64,000 nucleotides of DNA, taken from the NCBI GenBank assembly GCA_011799875.1, contig CM022299.1, positions 340,161,307 to 340,225,306 of the forward strand, read 5' to 3'. A program made the position numbers and the translations under genes. The notes beneath the pieces are model-generated. The model was not told where the DNA came from. It did not search any database and saw only the letters and a list, made by a program, of their open reading frames with translations. This stretch comes from Thinopyrum elongatum (taxonomy: Eukaryota; Streptophyta; Magnoliopsida; Poales; Poaceae). The stretch's first letter is position 1. The number at the start of each line of letters is the position of its first letter. This document shows, piece by piece, positions 22,231 to 33,601 of this stretch.

Positions 22231-23694
22231 CAGTGGCGGATCCAGGATTGGAGCAAGCCCCGTGCCCCAAATTTTTTTTTGTCGCGAGAGAAAAACTTAA
22301 CATCCATCAAACTATAGCTACCTCAAATATGGCTCAATTGCACCAAAAATTTAGAATTTAAACTCAATGCTTAAAGATATAACAAAATAGATAAAAAAGA
22401 TGACAAAAACTACGAACAATACGTGCAGTAAAAAGAGTACCAAATCAATGGCTTCCTTCATCAGTGTCTTCCATAACTTGATCAACGGTGGAAGAAGAGC
22501 CAACACCTTAGATAAATGAAAAGGAAAATTTCATAAAAGAAGACATAAACATCAAGGGAAACAATTAACATTGTACAGAGTTGAAAACTTACTACTACAA
22601 CGAGGTAAAACTCCTTAGCGAGACATATAGGATTGAAAGCGATATATAATAGCATCATCATCAACCTTTGCAAATATTTCTTGCTCAATATTGCACACCA
22701 TGGAATAATTCAACCAATCATCACCCATCTTATTCCTCAACTCAGTCTTGATAATACTCATAGCCGAGAAAGCTCTTTCCACTGATGCGGTTGCAACAGG
22801 GAAGATCAATGCCAACTCAATAAGACGATATACCAAAGGAAAGACCATGTGTCTATCAGTCCGAACCATCTGCACAGCAAGACTACAAAGGCCATTACAA
22901 CTAACAAAACTTGAATCATCTTCAGAGCAGTTGTTTCATTTCGTGGAGTTGCTTTAGTCCTCTCGACCCCTTGATTCCCTGCTAAAACTCCGGGTGTAGA
23001 CACTTCTATTGCGGCCACGGATGAAAAATATCTCTTCATCTTTTATTTCTACAAAATGAAATGAAATTGACATTAGCAACAGCAGCAGCAACCAACTACA
23101 TAAGCAGATTGCAAATAAAAAAATGTTTAATCTTTGAAATTTGTATCAACAGACAACATCAATTAGCCCATTACCAATTCTGGGCAGCAGTCAGCAGAGG
23201 GAAGAAGGCGTGGCCGTGTGGAGCCAGGAGAGGTCGAGGCGGCGAGCCGGCGAGCACCGGCTGCCGAAGTAGCAGGGGACCAGCCTAGGCTGGGCAAGCG
23301 GTGGAGGGCGCGGGCAGGCGGCGGAGCAGGTGGAGGTGCGGACCACGGAGCAGGTAGGAAGCGGCGGAGTAGGCGAGCAGGGGAGCGTTAGAGGGGAGGG
23401 GAGTCACCGGCGGCGGCGGGCAGCGGCGGCTGCTGCCTGCGTCGGTGCGTCGCTAGGTCTGGGGCCAGTAAGGGTTTCGGGGCAAGCGGTGGGCTGGTGG
23501 CTGGTGCGACCGTGCGAGCAGTCCTGCGTGCGAGGGGTGAGTGAAGATGCAGAACCTGGCCTGGGCCCTGGATGGCTGGATGTGTGTTGGGCTAAGCCCC
23601 GGGCCCATTCAAAATTATGCATAGGTAATAACTAAAACAAAATGCCATGCCCCAGGCCTGGGCCCTGGGGGCCTGGGGCCCAGATCCGCCCCTG
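22231..23694 (-). mobile_element. hAT element inserted in GDSL exon 2
   Basis: The element is 1464 bp with terminal inverted repeats CAGTGGCGGATCCAGG and, at the other end as complement, CAGGGGCGGATCTGGG. It is flanked by a perfect 8-bp target duplication, GCCGTACC, at 22223-22230 and 23695-23702. An 8-bp duplication with CAG-GGCGG ends is characteristic of the hAT superfamily. It holds a minus-strand fragment of transposase C-terminus and a GC-rich segment (23200-23600). Most of the transposase is missing, so it is non-autonomous. Confidence 0.9.
22615..22875 (-). pseudogene. hAT transposase C-terminal dimerisation fragment
   Basis: An 86-residue frame contains the hallmark hAT dimerisation block (FPVATASVERAFSAM, then KTELRNKMGDDWL). 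The catalytic core and the zinc-finger N-terminus are not seen in the element. The frame ends within the element, on the strand opposite the GDSL gene. Confidence 0.8.
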
Positions 23695-24096
23695 GCCGTA
23701 CCTGAGCGGGCGGAGCGCGGAGGACTTCGTCGGCGGGGCTAACTTCGCCGTGGCCAGCGCCACGGCGCTAAGCCCGGTCTTCTTCTGGGAGAAGGGGGTG
23801 CCCGCATTTTGGGCTGACACGGTGCACCTTGACATGGAAATGGAGTGGTTCCGCGACCTCCTCCGCCTGCTCTGCCCTGGAGACGTCTCCGGTACGATAA
23901 TTCGGCCCCTTCTCTTTTCCGCTTTGACATGGACTTAAGCCTCAGTTACTTAGTAATTTCAGTATTTTATAAGGCGCACACGCTATTTTCAGAATCAAGT
24001 TACCAATAAAACACGAGTTATGTGCGATAAATTTATACCGTTGAATTCGTATTAGAAAAAGTTCAATGATATAATTTTGAAGTCACAAAACATATA

Positions 24097-24161
24097 CTCT
24101 CTCTATCCCAATATAAGTGTAGTTGTTTACTAAATCAGCGACATTTATTTTGGGGCGGAGA
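24097..24161. mobile_element. Partial Stowaway-type MITE in GDSL intron 2
   Basis: CTCTCTCTATCCCA at the left and TTTTGGGGCGGAGA at the right face each other, with TA before the left end. The internal AAATCAGCGACA is a word I recall from Triticeae Stowaway MITEs. It is shorter than a complete element. Confidence 0.55.
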
Positions 24162-24488
24162 CATTATATTATTAGTCCAATTGAAGGTTAATTTTAAATC
24201 CCGTGCACGCCTTATTCACCGTACTAGAGGTAGTACAAGCAACCAAACGTTTTTCATCAATCTATTGAGAGAGTCTGCACTTTCGGATTATTACACGAAA
24301 TGGTCTTTGTAGCATGTGCTTCCGAGATACTCCCACTTAGATCACTACTTTAGTGATCTACATCTCTGTCCTCGCAAAAGTGGTGACAATCTATTAAAGT
24401 TCTTAATTACGTGTCTATCGATCTAGGAAAGGGAATTCTTGCAAAAATGTTGCAAAGGTGTTGTTGCAAGAATGCTGGAAGGGGAATA

Positions 24489-24686
24489 CTCCCTCTGTTC
24501 AAGATTATTGGGTGTGCACATGCTTCTAGGCCGTCAGTTTGACTAACCAAATATGTGTTATATGTAACCAAAAGTATATGTTTAAAAACTTTATTCGTGT
24601 AGCACATATTTGATGGCATATAACACATATTCGGTTAGTCAAATTGATGACCTAAATGTGCACACAGGTTTTATAGATCCAGGCAG
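24489..24686. mobile_element. Stowaway-type MITE in GDSL intron 2
   Basis: The 198-bp fold-back has TA on both sides (24487-24488 and 24687-24688), left end CTCCCTCTGTTCA and right end CCAGGCAG. Internal arms include ACCAAATATGTGTTATATG facing its complement around 24610-24640. RNA from this segment would fold into a hairpin. Confidence 0.65.
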
Positions 24687-24770
24687 TACTCGAATTGCTT
24701 GGAAGAAAGAAGCGAAGAGACCATAACCAATGAAGGGTCATATGTTCCAAATATCCATTTCTGAGCCCAA

Positions 24771-25124
24771 GCTCATCTGCACCCGGTCAGAAAAAAATTC
24801 ACAAAAAATTCAAAAAAATCCAAATAGTGTGCATGGTAGATAATTTGATGCGTGAGCTGCGCCCCAAATTTCAGATCATTTGAACATATGAGTAGCTCTC
24901 AGCAAAAAAGACAAATTGGATCAGAACAGTATATGAACAATAAACTTTTTTACAGACCCCAAATTTGTCTTTTTTGCCGAGAGATACTCAGATGTCCAAA
25001 TGAACTGAAATTTGGAGCGGATCTCACGCACCAAATTATCTACCATGCAAAAAAAATTGGATTTTTTTTTGAATTTTTCTAGTATTTGTTTTGAATTTTT
25101 TCTTCAGCGCGGGTGGAGATGAGC
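24771..25124. mobile_element. Long fold-back MITE in GDSL intron 2
   Basis: Inverted arms run from GCTCATCTGCACCCG at the left to its near-complement CGCGGGTGGAGATGAGC at the right, and pairing continues inward for roughly 130 bases (for example CGCCCCAAATTTCAG against CTGAAATTTGGAGCG). It has no coding capacity. Long arms suggest a Mutator-type MITE, but I could not define a target duplication. Confidence 0.6.
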
Positions 25125-25756
25125 CTATGCACCGAATCGCTGCTCTCCATATGTTCTTACTTGCTCCATGACAAAATAGAACAAAATTATACTTCAAAAG
25201 AGAAAATGTACTAATGAATAGAGATATAGGGACATTAATTCATCGGTAAGAAGTATATGTTGTATTCATGTTCTCGTGATGATCAATTGATGGTTTCAGT
25301 TGAATGCAAGTTGCCACACATCCCATATCTTCGTATTTCAGTCATTATGGAACATGCCTACTAAGTTGTAGCCACAAGGTTGAAATTTCAGCCGAGACAC
25401 CACAAAAATTTACGTTGCTTGATTTTCCCCCAACAAAATTATGACAACATTGTGTTTGTTCCAAAGGAGATATAGCTTTGCGGGTAGAAGTTGGAAAATA
25501 TGAAATATTTCCCGTGACATGATTGTGCAAGCCCAGTAACCGGTGGTGATACAATAACACTAGAAATAAATCAATTTGCTATCCAAGGTTAAACTTCCAA
25601 ATTGCACTCTAATGTGCTAAAAATTACTAGTGGTAAACTTGATTTGAGCCTTTATACTATTGCACTATTGTAGAATACTGAAGTGTTCGACGCTTTGTCA
25701 GAACTCTTCTTGCAAACTACGTTGTCTTCAATGATGTAGAATATTGTTTTTTGGTA

Positions 25757-26013
25757 CTCCCTCCGTTTCTTTTTAGTCTGCATATAAGCTTTGGTTAAAG
25801 TCAAAATTTGTAAAGTTTGACTAATTTTATAGGAAAATATATCAATATTCACAATATGAAATCAATATTATTGGATGCATCATGAAATTAACTTTCATGC
25901 CATATAATTTTAGTATTGTAGATGTTGATATTTTTTGATAAAATTTTGGTCAAACTTTGATTAGTTTGACTTTGATCAAATTTTATATGCAGAGTAAAAA
26001 GAAACGGAGGGAG
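25757..26013. mobile_element. Stowaway-type MITE next to GDSL exon 3
   Basis: The 257-bp element has perfect terminal inverted repeats CTCCCTCCGTTTCTTTTT and AAAAAGAAACGGAGGGAG, flanked by the TA target duplication. It lies 76 bp before exon 3. These ends are classical for Tc1/mariner-derived Stowaway MITEs. Confidence 0.85.
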
Positions 26014-27247
26014 TACTTCATGCACACTATTTTTTAAACTAGATGTTATATTTACATACTGATTCAACACCACATTTACAATGAAATAGATTGCATGTAC
26101 ATGATGAGCAAATCTCTCTTCCTGGTTGGTGAAATTGGGGGCAATGATTACAACCTACCTCTTTTCTATGGGGTGCCCTTTGAGAAGATTTGCACCTTCA
26201 CACCAAGTATCATTGCCAAAATCTCTTCTACTATCGCCGTGAGTCATTCCCAACTGCTTGTGCTGCTATTGTCGTTATCGTCGTCGATGCTACTATTGAG
26301 TCCCAACTCGAGAAAGTGCAGACGTACATAGATAATAATGCAAAATGAATTGAGTTTGCAGGAATTGGTTGAGCTAGGTGCCAAAACATTGCTAGTTCCT
26401 GGTAACCTTCCAATTGGGTGCGTACCAGCCTACCTCACGACATACAAGGGTGATAAGATGGAAGATTATGAACCAGAGACGGGTTGCATCCGTTGGATGA
26501 ATGAGTTCTCACAGTACCACAACACACTTCTTCTAGATGAGTTGGAAAATTTGCGAAAGCTTCATCCTGGAGTGGTGATCATCTATGCTGATTACTATGG
26601 AGCTGCTATGGAAATCTTCTCTTCTCCTGAACAATTTGGTGAGTTCAAGGCCTTCTTTTATTACTATGAGAACACTTCGTATGATACAAGAAAAATACTT
26701 GCTAACGAACATACCAATCTCTGGTGTCTTCGCAAAGAGAACATATTCCGTATGTGTCCATAGTGTATGTTGCCGTTTCGATTGACCATTTAACAAGTCA
26801 GTTGGCAAAGTTGAGAAAATTATTTATAGCGCCTAGAAAAACATACAGACCCATCAAGTGTAACATTTTTTTCTTTTCTGACCCCCCATTCCGCATTGCA
26901 TTAACTATTGTTCAAGGATAGACAATCCTTTGCTGGCTTGTTGCAGTGGAGGAGGGCCTTACGGTGTGTCGGCAACTGCAGGATGTGGGCATGGAGACTA
27001 CAAGGTATGCGATGACCCACAAAAATATGCATCATGGGATGGCTTCCATCCCACAGAAGCTACATACAAAGCCATTGCCAATGGCCTGCTAAGAGGTTCA
27101 TATACTCAGCCTCCAATTTCCACCACCAATGCATGTCCACAAACAGCTGAGCTTGCTTCTTCCCTTGAATACAAGGTCCTTTATGATATGCAATTTTGTA
27201 ACTATATATGGTTTAAATATGATGAGTTTTTTGCGGGTGAAATATAA

Positions 27248-28012
27248 TGATTCTACATTATGAAAATTTGGCTAATGATAAAATGTAGCCATGCCAAAAG
27301 GTTCTACTCCATTAGATTACAATGAGCACATACACACATTGTACTCGCACGACACATGACCCACAAATCTATTTGTGCATTACTATATGATTTTTCAAGA
27401 AGATGAAGCGGGTGTATAATTTTGATTTTGGCTTTGCTGTATGCATATGTTTTGTTCATGCATATGGCAATACAAAATGAACTATAAATTGCACGAAGCT
27501 CTCCATCCAACTTCAATCTAGTTGAAGTACCAAATGCCCGACCCACTGTACACCCAAACAGTTGCTCCATCGTTGTTACTACTAGACCATGATAGTGCGC
27601 GTTGTCGTGCCCATCCATTTTTTCCAGTGGATAAGAATGTCTGTAAATATGACACTGCACAGGAAGTTAATTTACATATTAGTTGGTGTGAAGAAGGGAT
27701 TTGAATATATTTGCAACAAATTAGTGCGTTATCATCAAGTACAAGCACAAAATAAATTGTAAATGAATATCTAAAGCATAAGTAATGATGCAAATTCAGT
27801 AATGGATAAAAATAAAATTCCATATGAAGTGCAACACTAAGATTAGATATGTCTAGAATCGATCACAAACCATCCTGCACAAAATATGCGGCTAGCAGCA
27901 ATCTACGTTCTTCTGTAAATCGAAGTAGTACCATCTCATCATGAGAATCTACATCTTGCAAAGCATCTTGAAGCAAAGATATAATGGGTGAAAAATTGAC
28001 CCTTGGCCACTA
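27248..28012. other. Region downstream of the GDSL gene, no gene recognised
   Basis: AT-rich DNA with only short frames and no motif, tRNA or repeat that I can name. Confidence 0.5.
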
Positions 28013-28125
28013 CTTCCTCAGTGTGGAAATACTTGTCGGAGAAATGGATGTGTCTAGATGTATTTTAGTTCTAGATACATCCATTTTTATCCATTTTTGC
28101 AACAAGTAATTCTAGACAGATGGAG
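28013..28125. mobile_element. Small Stowaway-type MITE
   Basis: 113 bp between TA dinucleotides; the left end CTTCCTCAGTGTGGAAATAC and the right end GACAGATGGAG are degenerate versions of Stowaway ends. The middle is palindromic (GGATGTGTCTAGATG against TAGATACATCC). Confidence 0.65.
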
Positions 28126-28334
28126 TATTATTTATTTGGTTCTCCAATATATGAAGGTAAACACTCAATACATGACTGTAGGATGGTCCTAACGCGACAC
28201 ATGTATAGGAGACCAATCGACGAAACTGTGTGCGATGCATGAATCACAAACGATATGGTAATAAAACCGTCACCAATAAGACGAATTGTGTATGATGGTG
28301 AAGACATCAAGCACTATTCAGATTTGAGTCACGT

Positions 28335-28670
28335 GTGTGATACGTGGCATACAGTTTATCCATATGAACTATTTGCGATGAGCCAAAACAACAAAAAACG
28401 GTCAGTCAAATCAAGGTGTGTGCGATAGATGGCATACCGTTCACTCGGATGAACTGTTTGCGATGAATTAAAACAATAGAAATGGTCAGTCAGATCAAGG
28501 TATGTGCGATAGACGACATATAGTTCACTCGGATGAACAGTTTGCGATGAGCCAAACAACAGAAACGGTCAGTCAGATCAAGGTGTGTGCGATAGAAGGC
28601 ATACATGTCACTCGGATGAATTGTTTGCGATGAGCCAAAACAACAGAAACGATTTGGCTCAACAAGATGT
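28335..28670. repeat. 83/84-bp subterminal repeat array, CACTA-like copy A
   Basis: The word TGCGATAG recurs at 28421, 28505 and 28588, spaced 84 and 83 bp. Each unit contains a short palindrome of the form AGTTCA-CTCGGA-TGAACT followed by GTTTGCGATGA. In CACTA elements such subterminal repeats are transposase-binding sites; binding here is inferred. Confidence 0.75.
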
Positions 28671-29020
28671 GTGTGATACCGGCAAACATGTTAGTAATCA
28701 AAATTGTGTGGAAAGACCGATAATAACACAAACGATTGCTCGAAATAAGCTGTATGTGTTGTGGGCAAACAGTTGGTGGTAAACAATTGTCAGCGATTGA
28801 TGAAATAATCACCGACGGATTCCGTAGTTTAATCCGTATGCGATGTGATTTGCTCAGTCTGCACAACATCCATACTCTGTCTACAGAACAACAACATATA
28901 TACTTATAAGGACATGATTGTATAATCAAATTAAACATACAATTACATAAGTGATTACACACATAACATTTGCACACACCAAAGTAAACAATTATATGCA
29001 TAATAAACTAGAATAAACGA

Positions 29021-29722
29021 TCATCTAATCATCATCCACTTCTTCTTGTGACGCTTGCCGCCACTGCTCTGCTTGTGGCTCGATCCCTCGTCGTCTACAG
29101 TAAGGGGGCACTTCCTCATGTCCACGATCCACCTGTACATCTCGTAGCATGTGCACACGCCCTTGGCCGAGAACTTGAGGTGATCTTCATCCAGTCTTCG
29201 CACCCAGGCCCTGTGCCAGACTGCAGGATTTTTCTTGCTGGCATCCTTCATGTTATTGTAGTAGGGGTCGATGATGTCCATGACAAGGTCAACCAGGGAG
29301 GCTTTCTACTTAATGCCGCCCCAGATCCTGAAGTGGCCATGGATGCCGACAAGCTTCTGGCAGGCCAAGCCCGAAGTCTCGAGCACTTTTACATCATCGA
29401 TGGTGTCCACCGTAGCGAACTTGTAGCCGGGGCTATTGACAAACCTGGCAAAACGCTTTCAAGGCCTTGTGGCCAGGCAGTAGTGGTAGATAAGGACGTG
29501 ATGGTGCATGCACAACTGGGCGACGACAACCTTCTGATCATACCCGGGACGACCGTCGGTGTATTGGAGGTCGAAGCCGATCACTTTGTACTTGTCATCC
29601 TTAGCAAGCAACTGCTCCATGGTGTTGATGGAGTCCTCCACCACGGCCGGTTCGTTGGTGTACACCATCGAGAGGTTATTCTCCCTCACGTGGGTGTGCA
29701 CATGATGCACGCTGAACTCCAT
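29021..29722 (-). pseudogene. DnaQ/WRN-like 3'-5' exonuclease domain protein, copy A
   Basis: From an ATG at 29722 one minus-strand frame runs 234 codons to 29021 with no frameshift but two stops (TGA at about 29459-29461 and TAG near 29306). Conserved blocks: VIGFDLQYTDG (Exo I, normally D-x-E), VDTIDDVKVL (Exo II), SLVDLVMDIIDPYY, and FSAKGVCTCYEMYR (Exo III, normally with Asp after AAK). The Exo I Glu is Gln and the Exo III Asp is Gly, so it would be inactive even without the stops. The family removes nucleotides from DNA 3' ends. A frame upstream to 30061 also stays open but has no recognised domain. Its presence inside two copies of one transposon points to a captured host gene. Confidence 0.7.
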
Positions 29723-30245
29723 TGGAGCGCCACTAAATATTCTCGATGTATGTGTCATCATGGGTGTGCTTGTAGTGTTGTGGGGCACGATCGGCAGGTT
29801 GAAGAGACTAAGGTTATAATGGCCGCGTGAATAAATGGGGATGCCGAACGGCCTGGAATATCGGCACGTCCGGATGGCAGTTTTTGCAGCGCGTAACTCC
29901 ATCGCGGCAATGCGCGCGGCGCAACCGCATGCATATGAGGCCCCCAACATGATTGTGCACCGGCCGCAACTGCTGGCAGAACACGCAGAACACGAGAGCA
30001 GAGCCCGTGAAGGGACGCGAGCATAGCGCGCCGCGGCCGCCTCAACGGCGAGAAACCACATGCATATAGTGCTACTTGTGAGCTGCGTTGGGATTTCCCT
30101 CGAAGAGGAGGGGAGATGCAGTACAATAGAGATAAGTATTTTCCTTAGTGAGAACCAAGGTTTATCGAACCAATAGGAGAATCACGCAAACCTGCACACA
30201 CAAAAGCAAATAGTTGCACCCAACGCGGGCAAGAGGGTTGTCAAT

Positions 30246-31762
30246 TGATACGTCCATTTTGCATCATGTTTTCCTACTGTTATTTATGATGTTTTTATGC
30301 ATAATAATGCTTTTTGGAGTAATTCTAATGCCTTTTCTCTCATAATATGCAAGGTTCACACAAAGAAGGAGAATTCTGGCAGCTGAAAATCTGGACCTGA
30401 AAAAGTACGTTAGGCTACCTATTCTGCACAACTCCAAATGAGCTGAAACTTCACGAGGAATTTTTATGGAATAAATAAGAATTATTGGAGCAAATAACTA
30501 CCAGAGGGGGCCCACCGACTGGACACAACCCACCTGGGCGCGCCAGGGAGCCCAGGCGCGCCCTGGTGGGTTGTGCCCTCCTCAGCCGACCTCCGGTGCC
30601 CCTCTTCTGGTATATAAGTCATTTTGACCTAGAAAAAATGATGAGAGGACTTTCGGGACGAAGCGCCGCCGTCTCGAGGCGGAACTTGGGCAGGAGCACT
30701 TTTGCCCTCCGGCGGAGCGATTCCGCCGGCGGAACTTCCCTCCCGGAGGGGGAAATCATCGTCATCATCATCACCAACAACTCTCTCATCTTGGGGAGGG
30801 AAATCTCCATCAACATCTTCAACAGCACCATCTCCTCTCAAACCCTAGTTCATCTCTTGTATTCAATCTTTGTACCAGAACTATAGATTGGTACTTGTGG
30901 GTGACTAGTAGTGTTGATTACATCTTGTAGTTGATTACTATATGGTTTATTTGGTGGAAGATTATATGTTCAGATCCATTATGCTATTTAATACCCCTCT
31001 GATCTTGAGCATGATTATCATTAGTGAGTAGTAACTTTTGTTCTTGAGGTCACGGGAGAAATCTTGTTGCAAGTAATCATGTGAACTTGATATGTGTTCG
31101 ATATTTTTATGATATGTATGTTGTGATTCCCTTAGTGGTGTCATGTGAACGTCGACTACATGACACTTCACCATATTTGGGCCTAAGGGAATGCATTGTG
31201 GAGTATTTATTAGATGATGGGTTGTGAGAGTGACAGAAGCTTAAACCCTAGTTTATGCGCTATTCCGTAAGGGACTGATTTGGATCCAAAAGTTTAATGC
31301 TATGGTTAGATTTATTCTTAATACTTTTCTCGTAGTTGCGGATGCTTGCGAGGGGGTTAATCATAAGTAGGAGGTTTGTTCAAGTAAGAACAACACCTAA
31401 GCACTGGTCCACCCACATATCAAATTATCAAAGTAGCGAACACAAATCAAACCAACATGATGAAAGTGACTAGATGAAATTCCCGTGTACCCTCAAGAAC
31501 ACTTTGCTTATCATAAGAGACTGTTTTGGCTTGTCCTTTGCCTAAAAAGGATTGGGCTACCTTGCTGCACTTTTATTACCATTACCGTTACTTGCTCGTT
31601 ACAAATTATCTTGCTACCAAACTACTCGTTACTTATAATTTCAGTGTTTGCAGACATTACCTTGCTGAAAACCGCTTGTCATTTCCTTCTGCTCCTCGTT
31701 GGGTTCGACACTCTTACTTATCGAAAGGACTACGATTGATCCCCTATACTTGTGGGTCATCA
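30246..31762 (+). repeat. 5' LTR of the Athila-like element
   Basis: Starts TGATACGTCCATTTTGCATC and ends TTGTGGGTCATCA. It contains a GC-rich hairpin (30525-30574) and a TATA box (30611-30616). The region 30640-30850 includes a CATCGTCATCATC repeat and an AACCCTAG word. Confidence 0.92.
30525..30616 (+). promoter_or_regulatory. LTR promoter: GC hairpin plus TATA box
   Basis: A 20-bp arm, ACAACCCACCTGGGCGCGCC (30525-30544), pairs with 30555-30574 with one mismatch and a 10-base loop. TATATAAG follows at 30611, 36 bp after the hairpin. The 3' LTR has the same arrangement with 24-bp arms (39201-39224 and 39235-39258; TATA at 39291). Confidence 0.7.
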
Positions 31763-31773
31763 AGGCTCTTTTC

Positions 31774-31791
31774 TGGCACAGTTGTCGGGGA
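31774..31791 (+). promoter_or_regulatory. Primer-binding site
   Basis: TGGCACAGTTGTCGGGGA starts 11 bases after the LTR. It is a mutated form of the site TGGTGCCGTTGCCGGGGA seen at 62836, which resembles the tRNA-Asp type site described for Athila elements. Confidence 0.7.
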
Positions 31792-31868
31792 GTGGAGCGC
31801 TCTTGGTAAGTGGAAATCGGTAAGGAAAAATTATTAGTACGTGCTGAAATTTATTGTCACTTGTTACT

Positions 31869-32959
31869 ATGGAGAACAATCCTTTGAGGGGTTTGTTCGG
31901 GGTATCTTCACCTCGACCGGAACCACAATTAGTTACCCCTCAACCTACTGCACCTACTAAAAATATTGGTTATGAAATTCCTTCGGGTATGATAGAACAA
32001 CTGCTAGCTAATCCTTATGCAGGAGATGGAACGGAACATCCTGTATGCACTTGATATATGTGGATGAAATTTGTGGATTATTTAAGCTTGCAGGTTTACC
32101 CGGAGATGAAGCTAAGAATAAGGTTTTCCCTTTATCTTTGAAGGGAAAAGCATTGGCATGGTATAGGCTATGCGATGATATTGGATCTTGGAATTGGAAT
32201 CGATTGAAATTGGAATTTCACCAAATTTTTTACCCTATGCATCTAGTTCATTGTGATCGGAATTATATATATAATTTTTGGCCTCATGAAGGAGAAAGTA
32301 TCACTCTAGCTTGGGGGAGGCTTAAGTCAATGTTATATTCATGCCCCAATCATGAGCTCTCAAGAGAAATTATTATTCAGAATTTTTATGCTCGGCTTTC
32401 TCATGATGATCGATCCATGCTTGATACTTCTTGTACTGGTTCCTTTATGAAGAAGACTATTGACTTCCGGTGGGATCTTTTAGAAAGAATTAAACACAAC
32501 TCTGAAGATTGGGAACTCGACGAAGGTAAAGAGTCAGGTATTAAGCTGAAGTATGATTGTGTTAAATCTTTTATGAATACCGATACTTTTCAAAAGTTTA
32601 GCACTAAATATGGACTTGACTCTGAGATAGTAGCCTCCTTTTGTGAATCATTTGCTACTCATGTTGACCTCCCTAAGGAGAAGTGGTTTAAATATCACCC
32701 ACCTATCAAAGAAGAAATTAAAGAACCAGTAATAGCTAAAGATGAAACTATTATTTACAATGTTGATCCAGTTGTGCCTACTGCTTATATTGAAAAACCA
32801 CCTTTCCCTGTTAGGATAAAGGAACATGCTAAAGTCTCAACTGTGGTCAACAAAAGTTATATTAGAACTTCCAAACCTGCTGAACAAATCAAAGTAGAAC
32901 CTAGTGTTGCTATGGTTAAAGATCTCTTGGTTGAAAATATAGATGGGCATGTTATTTAG
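31869..32959 (+). pseudogene. Athila-like gag
   Basis: An ATG at 31869 begins the capsid protein (MENNPLRGLFG). A frameshift near 32040 moves the frame to 32045-32959. The Retrotrans_gag domain is clear at about 32090-32410 (FPLSLKGKALAWYRLC, then WNRLKLEFHQIFYP and SREIIIQNFYARLSHDD). The frame ends at a TAG (32957-32959) and the same frame continues into the protease, so the TAG is either a gag stop or a mutation. No zinc knuckle was seen. Confidence 0.8.
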
Positions 32960-33025
32960 TTCTATGATGAAGCTGCTAGAATTGCCAAACCCGATGAAAA
33001 AGATAAACATAGACCCGTTGTTGGC

Positions 33026-33565
33026 ATGCCTGTTGTCTTAGTTAAAATAGGAGATCACTGTTATCATGGTTTATGCGACATAGGTGCTAGCGTGAGTGCC
33101 ATTCCTTTTACCTTATATCAAGAAATTATGAATGATATAGCACCCGCTGAAATAGAAGACATAGATGTTACTATTAAACTTACTAATAGGGACACCATCA
33201 CACCACTTGGGATTGTTAGAGATGTTGAAGTCTTGTGTGGGAAAATAAAATACCCTACTGATTTTCTTGTTCTTGGTTCCCCACAAGATGACTTTTGTCC
33301 CATTATCTTTGGTAGACCTTTCTTGAACACCGTTAATGCTAAAATAGATTGTGAGAAACAAACTGTCGGTGTTAGTTTTGGTGATGAGTCTCATGAGTTT
33401 AATTTTTCCAAGTTTAGTAGAAAACATCATAATAAAGAGTTGTCTAGTAAGGATGAAATAATTGGTCTTGCTTCTATTGCTGTGCCTCCTATCGATCCAC
33501 TAGAACAATATTTGCTAGACCACGAAAATGATATGCATCTGCATGAAAGAAATGAAATAGATTAG
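33026..33565 (+). pseudogene. Athila-like aspartic protease region
   Basis: The active-site block LCDIGASVSAIP (near 33073-33110) takes the place of the usual D-T/S-G-A motif, followed by a flap-like region and the strand PIIFGRPFLNTVNAKID near 33300. The frame is the same as gag and the first RT part; a TAG ends it at 33563-33565. Confidence 0.8.
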
Positions 33566-33601
33566 ATTTTCTTTGAACAACGTCCTCTGCTTAAACACAA
33601 T

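Larger units (their letters stand above)
21841..27247 (+). pseudogene. GDSL esterase/lipase gene, five exons, exon 2 split by a hAT element
   Basis: Predicted exons: 21841-22093; 22195-22230 plus 23703-23891; 26090-26238; 26362-26638; 26922-27247. Every junction has GT-AG, and without the insertion the exons total 1230 nt in one frame (409 residues). Residues 1 to about 23 are a signal peptide, so the enzyme would be secreted. Catalytic blocks are all present: FSFGDSLADTGN (nucleophile Ser), GGANFAV, GEIGGNDYN, and DGFHPTEATY (Asp and His). The family hydrolyses esters such as lipids and cell-wall or cuticle precursors; the substrate here is unknown. The hAT element (22231-23694) brings a stop at 22359-22361, so a transcript reading into it gives a truncated protein without the last two blocks. 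The C-terminus runs about 16 residues past where I would expect relatives to stop. The AT-rich repeat ends about 130 bp before the ATG. Confidence 0.85.
28171..30069 (-). mobile_element. CACTA-like element copy A, left part with exonuclease gene
   Basis: The left end, CATGACTGTAGGATGGTCC, matches the end of copy B at 58732 (CACTACTGCAGGATGGTCC), which begins with CACTA. An array of 83/84-bp subterminal repeats follows, then a minus-strand exonuclease pseudogene. At 30069 it is cut by a solo LTR and continues at 41807, as shown by the TATAG target duplication. The right end is not certain. No TNPD-type transposase is visible, so it looks non-autonomous. Confidence 0.65.

Noticed and set aside
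23330..23635. GC-rich frame inside the hAT element
   Set aside because: No domain; it lies between the transposase fragment and the hAT terminus and is better seen as the element's 5' region.
28171..29000. Regularly spaced repeats that could suggest a CRISPR array
   Set aside because: Units are 83/84 bp with no unique spacers, next to a transposon end in a plant genome.
29048..29830. A 260-residue plus-strand frame
   Set aside because: It is antisense to the exonuclease pseudogene, which has recognisable Exo motifs on the minus strand.
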